From Mycobacterium sp. JS623 (lineage in GTDB: Bacteria; Actinomycetota; Actinomycetes; Mycobacteriales; Mycobacteriaceae), in contig NC_019966.1 of NCBI RefSeq assembly GCF_000328565.1, positions 620,001 to 684,000 of the forward strand: a stretch of DNA of 64,000 nt, read 5' to 3'. The position numbers were made by a program, and so were the translations under genes. Within the stretch, counting starts at the first letter, position 1. Each line of letters starts with the position of its first letter. Shown in pieces: positions 55,391 through 63,894 of this stretch. A model generated the notes under the pieces. It saw nothing but the letters and a program-made list of their open reading frames with translations, searched no databases and was not told where the DNA came from.

Positions 55391-55978
55391 ATGCCTCGCC
55401 CTCGTACGTTCGATGAAAGCGATGTCGTCGCCGCTGCGCGCGACGAATTCTGGCTGCGTGGGTACACCGCCACGTCGATCGACGACCTGACGTCCGTCAC
55501 CGGTTTGGGCAAGGGCAGCCTGTACGGCGCGTTCGGCGACAAGCACGGTCTGTATCTGCGCGCGCTCGACGACTACATCGGGACAACGCTGGATCGGATC
55601 CGCGCCCAACTCCACGACACCCGCTACAGCGCCTATGACCGGCTGGTGCGACACATTCGTGGCCAGCTGAAGGCCATCGCGGCCGATACGTCACGTCGCG
55701 GCTGCATGATGGCCAAGAGCGCCGCCGAACTGAGCGCCACCGACGCCGCCGTTGAACAGGCGGTCGAGCGTGCCTACGCGGCGTGGACGACCGAACTCGC
55801 TGACTGCATCCAAGAGGCGCAGCGCGACGGAACGATCGACGCGAAGCAGAATCCGCAAGCGCTGGCCACAACTCTGCTGGCCTTCATGCGAGGACAGGAA
55901 GCGCTACACAAAGGCGGCGTGAAGCCCGCACAGCTCAAGGCGTCGGCCGAGCAGATGATCGCGCTGCTCCCGAAATGA
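55391..55978 (+). CDS. TetR-family regulator
   Basis: A 195-residue regulator. Helix-turn-helix: ARDEFWLRGYTATSIDDLTS then GLGKGSLYGAFGDKHGLYLR (residues about 18-58). A ligand domain with CMMAKSAAELSATD follows. Start ATG 55391 has TGGAGG upstream. It is convergent with the PPOX gene; the target is unknown, possibly itself and distant genes. Confidence 0.92.
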   Translation: MPRPRTFDESDVVAAARDEFWLRGYTATSIDDLTSVTGLGKGSLYGAFGDKHGLYLRALDDYIGTTLDRIRAQLHDTRYSAYDRLVRHIRGQLKAIAADTSRRGCMMAKSAAELSATDAAVEQAVERAYAAWTTELADCIQEAQRDGTIDAKQNPQALATTLLAFMRGQEALHKGGVKPAQLKASAEQMIALLPK

Positions 55979-55995
55979 GAGCTTGTGTGCACAGG

Positions 55996-56610
55996 TCAGT
56001 ACAACACCTTGCGGACGTTGTCTTCGCTGTAGCGCGCTTCCAGTTCTTCCAAGCTCCAGTCGTAGCGGATGGCCTTGGCCAGCTGCGCGGCGCTGGGAAC
56101 CGCGGTCGGATTCCACGTCGACGGATCCCAGGCGTCCGAACGCAGAAATGCCTTGGCGCAGTGGAAAAACACCTCCTCGACGTCGATCTCGAGCGCGAGG
56201 ATCGGTCGCTTGCCCTTGACAACCAGTGCGTCGAAGTAGTCGGCATCGGCCAGGATGCGCGCAGAACCGTTGATCCGCAACGTATCCCCGCGACCGGGAA
56301 TCAGGAACACCGTGCCGACATACGGCTGCTGCAGGATGTTGAGGTAGCCGTCTGCCCGCTTGTTGCCCGGCCGCTCGGGAATCGCGATCGTCGTGTCGTC
56401 GATGACATGGACGAATCCCGGCGGGTCGCCCTTGGGCGACACGTCGACGCGGCCCTGCGCATCGGTGGTCGCGACGAAACCCAGCGGCGAATGCGCCAGC
56501 CAGTCACGATGAATCGGCGACAGCCGGTCCTTCACCTTGTTGGCGACGTACTTGTCGGGCTGCCCGACGATCGCACGCAGCTCATCGACGGTGTTCACTT
56601 CGCGACGCAT
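55996..56610 (-). CDS. PPOX-class pyridoxamine-phosphate-oxidase-like flavoprotein
   Basis: A 204-residue FMN-binding split-barrel protein: VDVSPKGDPPGFVHVIDDTT, GYLNILQQPYVGTVFLIPGR, and GSARILADADYFD are typical of the MSMEG_1061-type group. It probably binds FMN or F420 and has an unknown oxidoreductase role. ATG 56610 follows AAGGAGG at 11 bases; the open frame to 56757 has no family sequence. Confidence 0.85.
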   Translation of the reverse strand: MRREVNTVDELRAIVGQPDKYVANKVKDRLSPIHRDWLAHSPLGFVATTDAQGRVDVSPKGDPPGFVHVIDDTTIAIPERPGNKRADGYLNILQQPYVGTVFLIPGRGDTLRINGSARILADADYFDALVVKGKRPILALEIDVEEVFFHCAKAFLRSDAWDPSTWNPTAVPSAAQLAKAIRYDWSLEELEARYSEDNVRKVLY

Positions 56611-56762
56611 TGCCTCATCATCCTCCTTGCGTTCACTTTGCGGTCGGTCACGTTTGTCACACTCCGCCGATGACCGACGTCGTCCAGAATCCCCAGACCA
56701 GCTACGAGCACAGCCGTACCGGGCTGTCTGCCGACGCGTCACCGTCACCCGATTCAACGGGC

Positions 56763-56819
56763 CGAACGTTCCTTACCGCTCGACTTTTCGCAGATTTTTC
56801 GAGCGGTACGGAACGTTCG
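56763..56819. repeat. Long inverted repeat between menE and the PPOX gene
   Basis: Two 21-base arms (56763-56783 and 56799-56819) pair at 20 of 21 positions around a 15-base loop; each arm contains GAACGTTCC and ACCGCTCGA. It lies 57 bases beyond the menE stop. It could be a terminator, a protein-binding palindrome or a small mobile repeat; no T-tract follows. The 266-bp gap has no supported gene. Confidence 0.6.
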
Positions 56820-56876
56820 CGGGCAGAGCGCTCAGCCGTATGACGGGCACGATACGTCGACGAAGACCCTCGGCAG

Positions 56877-57962
56877 CTAACCGAATCGGGCGGCGAGCTC
56901 GCGGCGGTCGAGCTTGCCAATGCCGCGGCGGGGAAGTTCGTCGACGATGTGGATCTCGCGCGGCGCTGCCGTCGACGGCAGTGTCGACGCGACGTGCGCG
57001 CGTAGCTCGTCCAAAGCCGGTACCGCATGGCCGGGTGCGACGACCACCGCGGCGGCCACTCTCTGGCCCAGCCGCTCGTCCGCGACGCCGAACACCGCCG
57101 ATTCCGCGACCGCTGGGTGCGTCGCCAACGCCGCCTCCACCAACTGCGGCAGCACTGTCAACCCGCCGGTGCTGATCGCATCATCGACCCGGCCAAGCAC
57201 CCGCAACACACCCGAATCGTCAACGGTGCCAATGTCATCGGTGCGGAACCAGCCCGGTTCGGCGAACGGGTCGGGCTGCACGGGGTTGCGGTAGCCCTTC
57301 GCCAGCGTCGCGCCGCCGAGGATGACCCTGCCATCCTCGATGCGCACCTGCACTCCGTCGAGGGGGACGCCGTCATACACACAGCCGCCGGCCGTCTCGC
57401 TCATCCCGTATGTTCGCACCACCGAAACACCTGCGGCTGAAGCTCTTTCGGCCAATCCCTGCGGCATCGGCCCGCCGCCGATCAGTACCGCATCCAACGA
57501 TGCCAGCGCGCCCGTTGCCTCGGCGTCGCGCAGCGCCTTGTCCAGTTGCGCGGCCACCAGTGACGCATACCGGCGCCCGCGGCCCAACGATCCGACGGCG
57601 GATACCAATTCGGTCGCGTCGAATCCGGCGGAGATTGCAACTGGTTTGGTTCCCGCGACGATGCTGCGCACCAGCACCTGCAATCCCGCGACGTGATACG
57701 CGGGCAGCGCCAGCAGCCAGGCCCCTGAACCGCCCAGTCGACGGTGGGTGGCGTCGGCACTGGCCATCAAAGCCGATGCGGGCAACATCGCGCCCTTGGG
57801 CACACCCGTCGTGCCCGACGTCGAGACCACCACAGCGACGTCATCCTCGATCGACTCCCCGGCACGCAATGACGTTGTCAGCAAAGAGGTTTGACGTTCG
57901 TCATCGGCCGGGACGGGAAGCAGCGCGCCGCGGCCGGCCAGCGCGTCCTCCAACGCCGGCAA
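56877..57962 (-). CDS. menE: o-Succinylbenzoate-CoA ligase
   Basis: A 361-residue adenylate-forming ligase, shorter than most, as is usual for MenE. P-loop VVSTSGTTGVPKGAML (about residues 45-60), YGMSETAGG, RTDDIGTVDDSG, and C-terminal PRRGIGKLDRREL with the catalytic Lys. It activates o-succinylbenzoate in menaquinone synthesis. TTG 57962 is the first standard start, but recognisable MenE sequence (AVLRPVAVNAGTSALSLLP) continues upstream to an ATA codon at 58014-58016 that overlaps the TAG of the DUF3349 gene as ATAG, so the true start may be the ATA. Confidence 0.92.
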   Translation of the reverse strand: MPALEDALAGRGALLPVPADDERQTSLLTTSLRAGESIEDDVAVVVSTSGTTGVPKGAMLPASALMASADATHRRLGGSGAWLLALPAYHVAGLQVLVRSIVAGTKPVAISAGFDATELVSAVGSLGRGRRYASLVAAQLDKALRDAEATGALASLDAVLIGGGPMPQGLAERASAAGVSVVRTYGMSETAGGCVYDGVPLDGVQVRIEDGRVILGGATLAKGYRNPVQPDPFAEPGWFRTDDIGTVDDSGVLRVLGRVDDAISTGGLTVLPQLVEAALATHPAVAESAVFGVADERLGQRVAAAVVVAPGHAVPALDELRAHVASTLPSTAAPREIHIVDELPRRGIGKLDRRELAARFG

Positions 57963-58012
57963 CAGCGACAGCGCTGAAGTGCCAGCATTGACGGCGACGG
58001 GGCGAAGGACGG

Positions 58013-58315
58013 CTATTCGGTCTCCTCGGGCTCACGAGGATCGTCCAGCGGCCATCCCTTGGCGGCCAAGCGCTCCCGCACCCGTTCGATGTCGTCGGGG
58101 GTCGGCAGCTCGTCGGTCATCTCGGTGATCAGCACTCCGATGTCGACGTTGTCGAACTCACCGCGATCCATCAGCTCTTTGGTGACCGCCTTGACCTCGT
58201 CATCGCCAAGCCGCCGTTGCAGCAGCGCGAAGAGCGGCACACGATCGGCGCCTGGGACACCTTCCGGATAGCCGGCGGTGATCCACGCGACGATCTTTGC
58301 CAGGAACTTGGTCAC
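58013..58315 (-). CDS. DUF3349 protein (Rv0543c-like)
   Basis: A 100-residue helical protein: WITAGYPEGVPGADRVPLFA, LLQRRLGDDEVKAVTKELMD, and a tail RVRERLAAKGWPLDDPREPE. The same fold and YPEGVP motif recur in the protein at 60089-60394, so the two are paralogues flanking pitA. The structure family is known but the function is not. It overlaps the upstream end of menE. Confidence 0.85.
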   Translation of the reverse strand: MTKFLAKIVAWITAGYPEGVPGADRVPLFALLQRRLGDDEVKAVTKELMDRGEFDNVDIGVLITEMTDELPTPDDIERVRERLAAKGWPLDDPREPEETE

Positions 58316-58403
58316 AGCGCGATCGTAACGGTGGGCCCTCCAGTCAGAAACCGGTCGGCCGCGGTGCGGACCGAGGGGCTAGACAAACGCATCTCGCCCG
58401 CGG

Positions 58404-58421
58404 GGTGAACACTAGATGAAC
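58404..58421 (+). promoter_or_regulatory. Pho-box-like direct repeat upstream of pitA
   Basis: GGTGAAC-ACTA-GATGAAC, on the opposite strand GTTCATC-N4-GTTCACC, two 7-mers at an 11-bp period. This is the shape of PHO boxes bound by PhoB/PhoP/RegX3-type regulators. It lies about 98 bp before the pitA start. Confidence 0.5.
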
Positions 58422-58470
58422 ACCTCACTGGGGATGGCAAAGTCGCAGCTCACAGGGCCCCTTTATAGTA

Positions 58471-58494
58471 GCTAGCGGGCTGGTCAAATTTGCC
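58471..58494 (+). promoter_or_regulatory. GCTAGC box upstream of pitA
   Basis: GCTAGCGGGCTGGTCAAATT then TGCC, 24 bases, agrees at 17 positions with the htrA-locus box GCTGGCGGGTATGACTGATT-TGCC. It ends 24 bases before the pitA start. Confidence 0.5.
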
Positions 58495-58518
58495 ATCAGG
58501 GCCCCAGAATTAGCAGCC

Positions 58519-59766
58519 ATGAGCGCAGAGATGATCATCCTGGTGCTGCTGATTGCGACAGCACTGGCATTCGACTTCACCAATGGATTCCACGACACCG
58601 GCAATGCCATGGCGACCTCGATTGCCACCGGTGCCCTCAAGCCGAAGACCGCGGTGCTGTTGGCCGGCGTGCTGAACCTCGTCGGCGCGTTCCTCTCGGT
58701 CGAGGTCGCCGTCACCGTCACCACGTCGGTGCTGAAGGTGCAAGACGGCAAGAGCGGGCACTTGCTCCCGAACATCACCCCGTCGATGGGTCTGACGATC
58801 ATCTTCGCCGGCCTCATCGGCGGCATTCTCTGGAACCTGCTCACCTGGCTGTTCGGTATCCCGTCCAGCTCGTCGCATGCGTTGTTCGGTGGCCTGATCG
58901 GCGCCGGCCTCGCTGCCCTAGGGACCGCGGGTGTGAACTGGAGTGGCATCACCTCCAAGGTGCTGATCCCCGCGATTGCCGCTCCCGTGATCGCCTGCGT
59001 CGTCGCGGCCTGCGGCACCTGGCTGGTGTACCGAATCACCCGGAGTGTCATGGTAAAGCGCCGTGAAGAGGGATTCCGCTGGGGCCAGATCGCAACCGCC
59101 TCGCTTGTGGCGCTGTCGCATGGCACCAACGATGCGCAGAAGACGATGGGCGTCATCGCGCTCGCGCTGATCACCACCGGCCATCTGACTGGCGACGTGA
59201 AGAAGGACGGCCTGCCGTTCTGGATCATCTTCAGCTGCGCCCTCGCTATCGGTCTCGGTACCTACATCGGTGGTTGGCGCGTAATCCGCACTCTCGGAAA
59301 GGGTCTCGTCGAGATCGAGTCGCCACAGGGGCTGGCCGCCGAGGCGTCGTCGGCCGCGATCATCCTCAGCTCCAGTGCCGCAGGCATGGCGCTGTCCACC
59401 ACTCACGTCGCGACCGGTTCGATCCTGGGCAGCGGCGTCGGCAAGCCGGGCGCCGAGGTGCGCTGGGCCGTCGCCGGCCGCATGGTCGTCGCGTGGCTGG
59501 TCACCCTGCCCGCGGCGGCACTCGTTGGCGCGCTGTCGTATTGGATCTCGGAGGGCATCGAGTCGGTGACCGGTTCGGACCTCGTCGGTGACGGCGTCAT
59601 CTTCCTGATCCTGGTCGCTCTGTCGGGCTACATGTATTGGCGCGCCCAGCAGCAGAAGGTCGACAGCAAGAACGTCAACGCCGATTGGGACGACTCGACC
59701 AACTCGGTTGTACCCGCCGAGGTCCGCGAGGCCGCCAAGGCCCCCAAGGACACCGCGGCGGTCTAG
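58519..59766 (+). CDS. pitA: Low-affinity inorganic phosphate transporter
   Basis: A 415-residue PiT-family permease with ten or more membrane segments. The two inverted PiT signatures are present: DFTNGFHDTGNAMATSIATG (residues 20-39) and VALSHGTNDAQKTMGVIALA (about 197-216). It imports phosphate, perhaps as a metal-phosphate complex. ATG 58519 has no strong ribosome site immediately before it. The DUF3349 genes and a small membrane protein flank it, an arrangement also present in M. tuberculosis. Confidence 0.95.
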   Translation: MSAEMIILVLLIATALAFDFTNGFHDTGNAMATSIATGALKPKTAVLLAGVLNLVGAFLSVEVAVTVTTSVLKVQDGKSGHLLPNITPSMGLTIIFAGLIGGILWNLLTWLFGIPSSSSHALFGGLIGAGLAALGTAGVNWSGITSKVLIPAIAAPVIACVVAACGTWLVYRITRSVMVKRREEGFRWGQIATASLVALSHGTNDAQKTMGVIALALITTGHLTGDVKKDGLPFWIIFSCALAIGLGTYIGGWRVIRTLGKGLVEIESPQGLAAEASSAAIILSSSAAGMALSTTHVATGSILGSGVGKPGAEVRWAVAGRMVVAWLVTLPAAALVGALSYWISEGIESVTGSDLVGDGVIFLILVALSGYMYWRAQQQKVDSKNVNADWDDSTNSVVPAEVREAAKAPKDTAAV

Positions 59767-59798
59767 CCGGCCGGCCACGACGAACAAAGGAAGCGTTG

Positions 59799-60083
59799 AT
59801 GCACTATCTAGAAGCCATCATCAAGGTCCTCATTGTGGGACTTGTTCTCGGCGCCGGATTGCCCGCGGTCTTCGCGGCGGGCATGGTCGCCTTCTCGGCC
59901 GGGGCCGGCGGCGAACACCCGAACGGCACCATCACCGCGCCAAACCCGATGCTGAAGTATTTCGGGCTGTTGTTGTTCGTGCTCGTCGGACTGGTGGTCG
60001 TGGCCGCGCTGCTCTGGATCACCAGGGGGACGATCATCCACCACTTCGGCATCGATCCGTTCCCCGGCGTAAAGAAGGGCTGA
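59799..60083 (+). CDS. Small two-TM membrane protein (Rv0544c-like)
   Basis: A 94-residue protein with membrane segments at about residues 8-30 and 53-73, and a conserved-looking IIHHFGIDPFPGVKKG tail. It starts 32 bases after pitA with AAAGGAAG upstream and is 5 bases before the next gene, so it belongs to the pitA operon. Function unknown; possibly an accessory subunit of the phosphate transporter. Confidence 0.8.
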   Translation: MHYLEAIIKVLIVGLVLGAGLPAVFAAGMVAFSAGAGGEHPNGTITAPNPMLKYFGLLLFVLVGLVVVAALLWITRGTIIHHFGIDPFPGVKKG

Positions 60084-60088
60084 TCACA

Positions 60089-60394
60089 ATGACCGAGAAC
60101 CGTACTGTCCTGGACAACGTGCTCGGGTGGCTGCACGAGGGCTACCCCGAAGGTGTTCCACAGAAGGATTACTTTCCGCTGCTGGCGCTGCTGAAGCGAT
60201 CGCTGACGGAGGAGGAGGTCATCAAGGCCGCGCAATCCGTCCTCAAGGCAAGCGATTCCGACACCGTTACCGAAGACGAGATCCGTAACGCCGTGCAGGC
60301 GGTGATCGAAAAAGAACCCAACCCGGAGGAGATCCATCAGGTCGCTGCGCGGCTGGCCTCCGTCGGGTGGCCGCTGGGAGCACCTGCCAGCTGA
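60089..60394 (+). CDS. DUF3349 protein, second copy
   Basis: A 101-residue helical protein with LGWLHEGYPEGVPQKDYFPL and LLKRSLTEEEVIKAAQSVLK, ending ARLASVGWPLGAPAS. It is a paralogue of the DUF3349 protein at 58013-58315. It is the last gene of the pitA operon and is followed by a hairpin. Confidence 0.85.
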   Translation: MTENRTVLDNVLGWLHEGYPEGVPQKDYFPLLALLKRSLTEEEVIKAAQSVLKASDSDTVTEDEIRNAVQAVIEKEPNPEEIHQVAARLASVGWPLGAPAS

Positions 60395-60408
60395 ATCTCT
60401 CCATCTGC

Positions 60409-60438
60409 CGGCCCTCTGCTCTGGCGAGCGGGGGGCCG
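60409..60438. terminator. Hairpin between convergent genes
   Basis: CGGCCC-tct-GCTC-tggc-GAGC-ggg-GGGCCG, a 10-bp stem with a symmetric internal bulge, fills the gap between the DUF3349 stop and the glyoxalase-like gene stop, so it can end both transcripts. Confidence 0.55.
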
Positions 60439-60810
60439 TCAGCTTCTGGTGTCGCGCCGCAAGGGGTGGTTCTCAGGCACCTGGACGAAGATCAACAGAA
60501 CCCCATCGGGGTCGACGACATGCATTTCATGTAGTCCCCACGGCTCTTGCTTTGCCTCGCGGGCGATCTCGACGCCGCGGTCCGTGAGTTCCCGCTCGGT
60601 CGCGTAGACGTCACGGACCTGTAGCCACATTGTGCCGCCCGCACACGGCGTGCCATGGCCCGCGAGTTCGATCAGCGACTGACCGGCGTAGAACACCGTG
60701 CCCGCGCCGTAGTCGCGCGCAATCGCAAGGCCGAGCTCGTCGCGGTAGAACCGCAGCGACCGCTCGTAGTCGGCCGGCCGAATGAGCATCCGGCTGGCCA
60801 GGATCTCCAT
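60439..60810 (-). CDS. Glyoxalase/VOC-superfamily protein (Rv0546c-like)
   Basis: A 123-residue VOC-fold protein: MLIRPADYERSLRFYRDELG, ELAGHGTPCAGGTMWLQVRD and GLHEMHVVDPDGVLLIFVQV, two beta-alpha-beta-beta-beta modules with His/Glu metal-ligand positions. Substrate unknown. ATG 60810 is chosen; the long frame upstream is a shadow of the fadD gene. Confidence 0.88.
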   Translation of the reverse strand: MEILASRMLIRPADYERSLRFYRDELGLAIARDYGAGTVFYAGQSLIELAGHGTPCAGGTMWLQVRDVYATERELTDRGVEIAREAKQEPWGLHEMHVVDPDGVLLIFVQVPENHPLRRDTRS

Positions 60811-60833
60811 GACCTTGTGTCTATCACGCCGCG

Positions 60834-62381
60834 TCAGCCGATCCGCCGCCCGACACCCTCCCAATAGGGTTCGCGCAGCGTGCGCTTGAGCAGCTTTCCG
60901 CTGGGAGTGCGGGGCAGTGCTGAAGCGAAGCCAACAGATTTGGGCAACTTGAACCCCGCGAGCCGGTGTCGGGCGTAGGCGATCAGCTCGGCCTCGCTCG
61001 GCTTCGTGTCGGCCGCAGGCACAACGATCGCCTTGACCGCCTCGCCCCACTTCTCGTCAGGGACGCCGATGACCGCGACGTCACCGACAGCGGGGTGTGC
61101 CATCAGCACGTTCTCCACTTCGGCCGGCGATATGTTCTCACCGCCCGAGACGATCATGTCCTTCACGCGGTCATGCAGATAGATGTAGCCCTCGGCATCG
61201 CGGTAGCCGGCGTCTCCGGTCTTCAGCCAGCCATCGGGCGTGACGGTCGCGGCCGTCGCATCGGGATTGTTCCAGTAGCCCAGCATGTTCTGGGAGGACC
61301 GGGTCCACAGCTCGCCGACGGTGCCCTCCGGGACGCCGACGCCCGTCTTGTCGACGATGCGCACCTCCACCCACGGGTAGGGCTTGCCGCAGGAGCGCAA
61401 CAGCCCGGGCCGCAACAGTGGATCGTGGTCGTCGAGTTGTGTGATAGAGCCGGTGGTTTCGGTCAATCCGTACACCTGGAGGAACTCGCAACCAAACCGC
61501 TTCAGCCCCTTGACCAGAACGTCGTCGGTGATCGGCGAGGCGCCGTAGACAATCGCCCGCACGCTCGAGAAGTCGGTGTCGCTGGGCGTGGCAAGCAGCA
61601 TCTGGATCACGGCGGGCACCAGAAGCATGTTGGTAATACGGTGCCGCGCAATGGCATCGAGAATCACGGGCGGATCGACATCGCGCAGCACCACCGTGGT
61701 ACAGCCCTCAGCGAGCCCCACCAACGCCCAACCCGAGCCTGCCATGTGGAACATCGGCATCACGGCGAGGCTCACGCTCTCGGAATCGAACCGCCACTTG
61801 TCCGCGATGCCGGTGGCCTTGCTGAAATAGTTGTTGTTGCTCAGCATGACGCCCTTGGGCGGCCCGGTGGTTCCCGAGGTGTACATGAGGAACGCAACAT
61901 CATCGGATTCCGTTGTGACGCCGGGATCTTCGGCGGGTTGACTGGACACCCAGGTGTCGAAGTCCGGCCAGCGAGCGTGGTCGCCGACGGCCACGATAGA
62001 CGCCGTGAGCCGGTCCTCGATGGCCTCCACGTGGTCGAAGAACTGCGAGCCGGCGACAACCACCTTCGCTTGCGCATCCTCGACGATGTGCAACATCTCG
62101 GGTGCGGCCAGGCGCCAATTCACCGGCACGGCGACGGCTCCGAGTTTGGCCAGCCCGCAGACGACTTCGAAGAACTCCGCTCCGTTCTTTTCGATGAACG
62201 CCACCCGGTCGCCGTACCCAACGCCGGCGGCCGAAAACGCCTGTGCAGCTTGGCTCGAGCGGGCGTCGAGCTCGGCGAAGGTGATCGTGCTGTCGCCGAC
62301 GACGAGGGCGACGGCGTCGGGCCGTTCGGCCGCGTGCACCCGCACGATGTCGGCGATCGTGGCGATATCGGGATGCGGCAT
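60834..62381 (-). CDS. Acyl-CoA/fatty-acid ligase (FadD family)
   Basis: A 515-residue adenylate-forming ligase. AMP motif LMYTSGTTGPPKGVML (about residues 167-182), YGLTETTGSI, KTGDAGYRDAEGYIYL, HDRVKDMIVSGGENI and the catalytic Lys in TPSGKLLKR are all present. It activates a carboxylic acid as its CoA thioester. The stop of the SDR gene is 2 bases upstream of its ATG, so the two are cotranscribed. The acid is unknown. Confidence 0.93.
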   Translation of the reverse strand: MPHPDIATIADIVRVHAAERPDAVALVVGDSTITFAELDARSSQAAQAFSAAGVGYGDRVAFIEKNGAEFFEVVCGLAKLGAVAVPVNWRLAAPEMLHIVEDAQAKVVVAGSQFFDHVEAIEDRLTASIVAVGDHARWPDFDTWVSSQPAEDPGVTTESDDVAFLMYTSGTTGPPKGVMLSNNNYFSKATGIADKWRFDSESVSLAVMPMFHMAGSGWALVGLAEGCTTVVLRDVDPPVILDAIARHRITNMLLVPAVIQMLLATPSDTDFSSVRAIVYGASPITDDVLVKGLKRFGCEFLQVYGLTETTGSITQLDDHDPLLRPGLLRSCGKPYPWVEVRIVDKTGVGVPEGTVGELWTRSSQNMLGYWNNPDATAATVTPDGWLKTGDAGYRDAEGYIYLHDRVKDMIVSGGENISPAEVENVLMAHPAVGDVAVIGVPDEKWGEAVKAIVVPAADTKPSEAELIAYARHRLAGFKLPKSVGFASALPRTPSGKLLKRTLREPYWEGVGRRIG

Positions 62382-62383
62382 GG

Positions 62384-63262
62384 TCAGTCTTTGGGCTGGA
62401 CCCGTTGCCGCTTCATGATCGCGTCAACCGCGTTGGGCGCGAAGCTGTTCACCGCGTGTGCGGTGACGGCCATCCGCGGCGCAATGCGCACCGGGCGGGT
62501 GCGCGCGGCGGTGATCATCCAGTCGGCGGCTTCGGCTGCGGTCAGCCCTGGCAGACCGTCGTAGGCGCGAGTCGGTTCGATCATCGGCGTCTTCACCAGC
62601 GGGTAGTACAGCAGCGTCGAATGCACGCCCTTGCTCGCCCACTCGGTTTCGATGACTCGACTGACCGCCGATAGCGCCGCCTTTGATGCGTTGTACACGG
62701 AGAACAACGGCGATGACTCGCTCAGCACACCCCACGTCGAGACGTTGATGATGTGCCCGTCGCCGCGCTCGATCATGCCGGGCGCGGTGGCGCGGATCAG
62801 CCGCAGTGGAGAGTAGTAGTTCAGCTTCATCGTCCGCTCGACGTCGTGCCAGCGGTCCAGCGACTCTGCGAGCGGTCTGCGGATCGACCGGCCTGCATTG
62901 TTGATCAGGATGTCCACGCCGCCGAGGTCCTGCTCGACCTTGGCGGCGAGTTCGTCGACGGCGTCGAGGTCGGACAGATCCGCCGCATGTGCTGTGGCGT
63001 CGCCGCCTGCCTGGGTGATGCGTTCCACGAGGGCGTCGAGCAGTTCCTGCCTGCGCGCGACGACCACAACCCGGGCGCCGCGGCGGGCGAACTTCTCGGC
63101 GGCGGCCTCGCCGATGCCCGACGACGCCCCGGTCAGCAGGACGCGCTTGCCCGCCAGGTCAACGGGGTCGCGGCGGCGGCGCAGCGCCTGTTCGGTCAGG
63201 GCTGGCCGCATGCTGGTCAGCAGCAGACTCTCGGACAGCCTGCGCAGCGGGCTCTTGCTCAC
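62384..63262 (-). CDS. Short-chain dehydrogenase (Rv0547c-like)
   Basis: A 292-residue classical SDR with VLLTGASSGIGEAAAEKFAR (residues 40-59), DILINNAGRSIRRP, and YNASKAALSAV holding the catalytic Tyr and Lys. A short hydrophobic tail-less N-terminal extension (LRRLSESLLLTSMRPALTEQ) precedes the fold. It oxidises or reduces an alcohol/ketone. It is the first gene of an operon with the fadD gene. Confidence 0.92.
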   Translation of the reverse strand: MSKSPLRRLSESLLLTSMRPALTEQALRRRRDPVDLAGKRVLLTGASSGIGEAAAEKFARRGARVVVVARRQELLDALVERITQAGGDATAHAADLSDLDAVDELAAKVEQDLGGVDILINNAGRSIRRPLAESLDRWHDVERTMKLNYYSPLRLIRATAPGMIERGDGHIINVSTWGVLSESSPLFSVYNASKAALSAVSRVIETEWASKGVHSTLLYYPLVKTPMIEPTRAYDGLPGLTAAEAADWMITAARTRPVRIAPRMAVTAHAVNSFAPNAVDAIMKRQRVQPKD

Positions 63263-63326
63263 AGGTCATGAGTTTAGGTGGCCTACTTTTCGATGAATCG
63301 CCCCCCGCGGCGTAGTCAGTACCGGT

Positions 63327-63821
63327 ATGACGATCAACGGCAAGCTCGACACTCGGTTCAGTGTGGCCACGGAGCCGGTTGACTGGCAGCAGGTCAGCGA
63401 GGCCCTGGCCGGCGCCGAGTTGTACTGGCTGACTACTGTCCGTCACGACGGCCGCCCGCACACCACACCGTTGGTGGGCGCGTGGGTCGACGACGGGTTC
63501 GTGTTCTGTACGGGTCCCGAGGAACAGAAGGCACGCAATCTGGCGCACGGCACCGCCGTCACGGTCACCACCGGGGTCAACACGTGGAACGACGGGCTAG
63601 ACGTCGTCGTTGAGGGCAACGCCGAACGGTTGACCGGGCTCGACACGTTGACGCCCCTGGCTGACAGAATTCGCGAAAAGTACGACGGTGAATGGGATTT
63701 CACGCCAAACGACAACGGCTTCGGCCACGGCCCCCACATCGCCTACGTGTTCCGGGTGGCTCCGCTGAAGGTACTCGCGTTCGCGAAGTCGCCGCACGGC
63801 CAAACCCGCTTCACGCTGTAA
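63327..63821 (+). CDS. PPOX-class F420/FMN-dependent protein
   Basis: A 164-residue split-barrel protein: YWLTTVRHDGRPHTTPLVGA, DDGFVFCTGPEEQKARNLAH and VTVTTGVNTWNDGLDVVVEG. These are the common motifs of mycobacterial pyridoxamine-phosphate-oxidase-like proteins. The specific reaction is unknown. It lies convergent to menB and divergent from the SDR gene. Confidence 0.88.
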   Translation: MTINGKLDTRFSVATEPVDWQQVSEALAGAELYWLTTVRHDGRPHTTPLVGAWVDDGFVFCTGPEEQKARNLAHGTAVTVTTGVNTWNDGLDVVVEGNAERLTGLDTLTPLADRIREKYDGEWDFTPNDNGFGHGPHIAYVFRVAPLKVLAFAKSPHGQTRFTL

Positions 63822-63828
63822 TCTGTGC

Positions 63829-63860
63829 ACGCCTTCACGCCTGCACGCCTTCACGCCTTC
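63829..63860. repeat. Four tandem ACGCCTTC octamers
   Basis: ACGCCTTC-ACGCCTGC-ACGCCTTC-ACGCCTTC runs from 63829 to 63860, starting 7 bases after the stop of the PPOX gene. It is an 8-bp microsatellite in the convergent gap before menB. Confidence 0.85.
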
Positions 63861-63894
63861 ACGCGCCCACCGCGGATTTTCGTGCGCAAATCGC

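Noticed and set aside
56670..56843. A 57-codon frame MTDVVQNPQTSYEHSRTG on the plus strand after the PPOX gene start.
   Set aside because: It runs through the long inverted repeat and has no ribosome site or recognisable pattern.
60966..62564. A 532-codon plus-strand open frame.
   Set aside because: It is antisense to a well-supported FadD gene and reads as His/Arg-rich shadow sequence.
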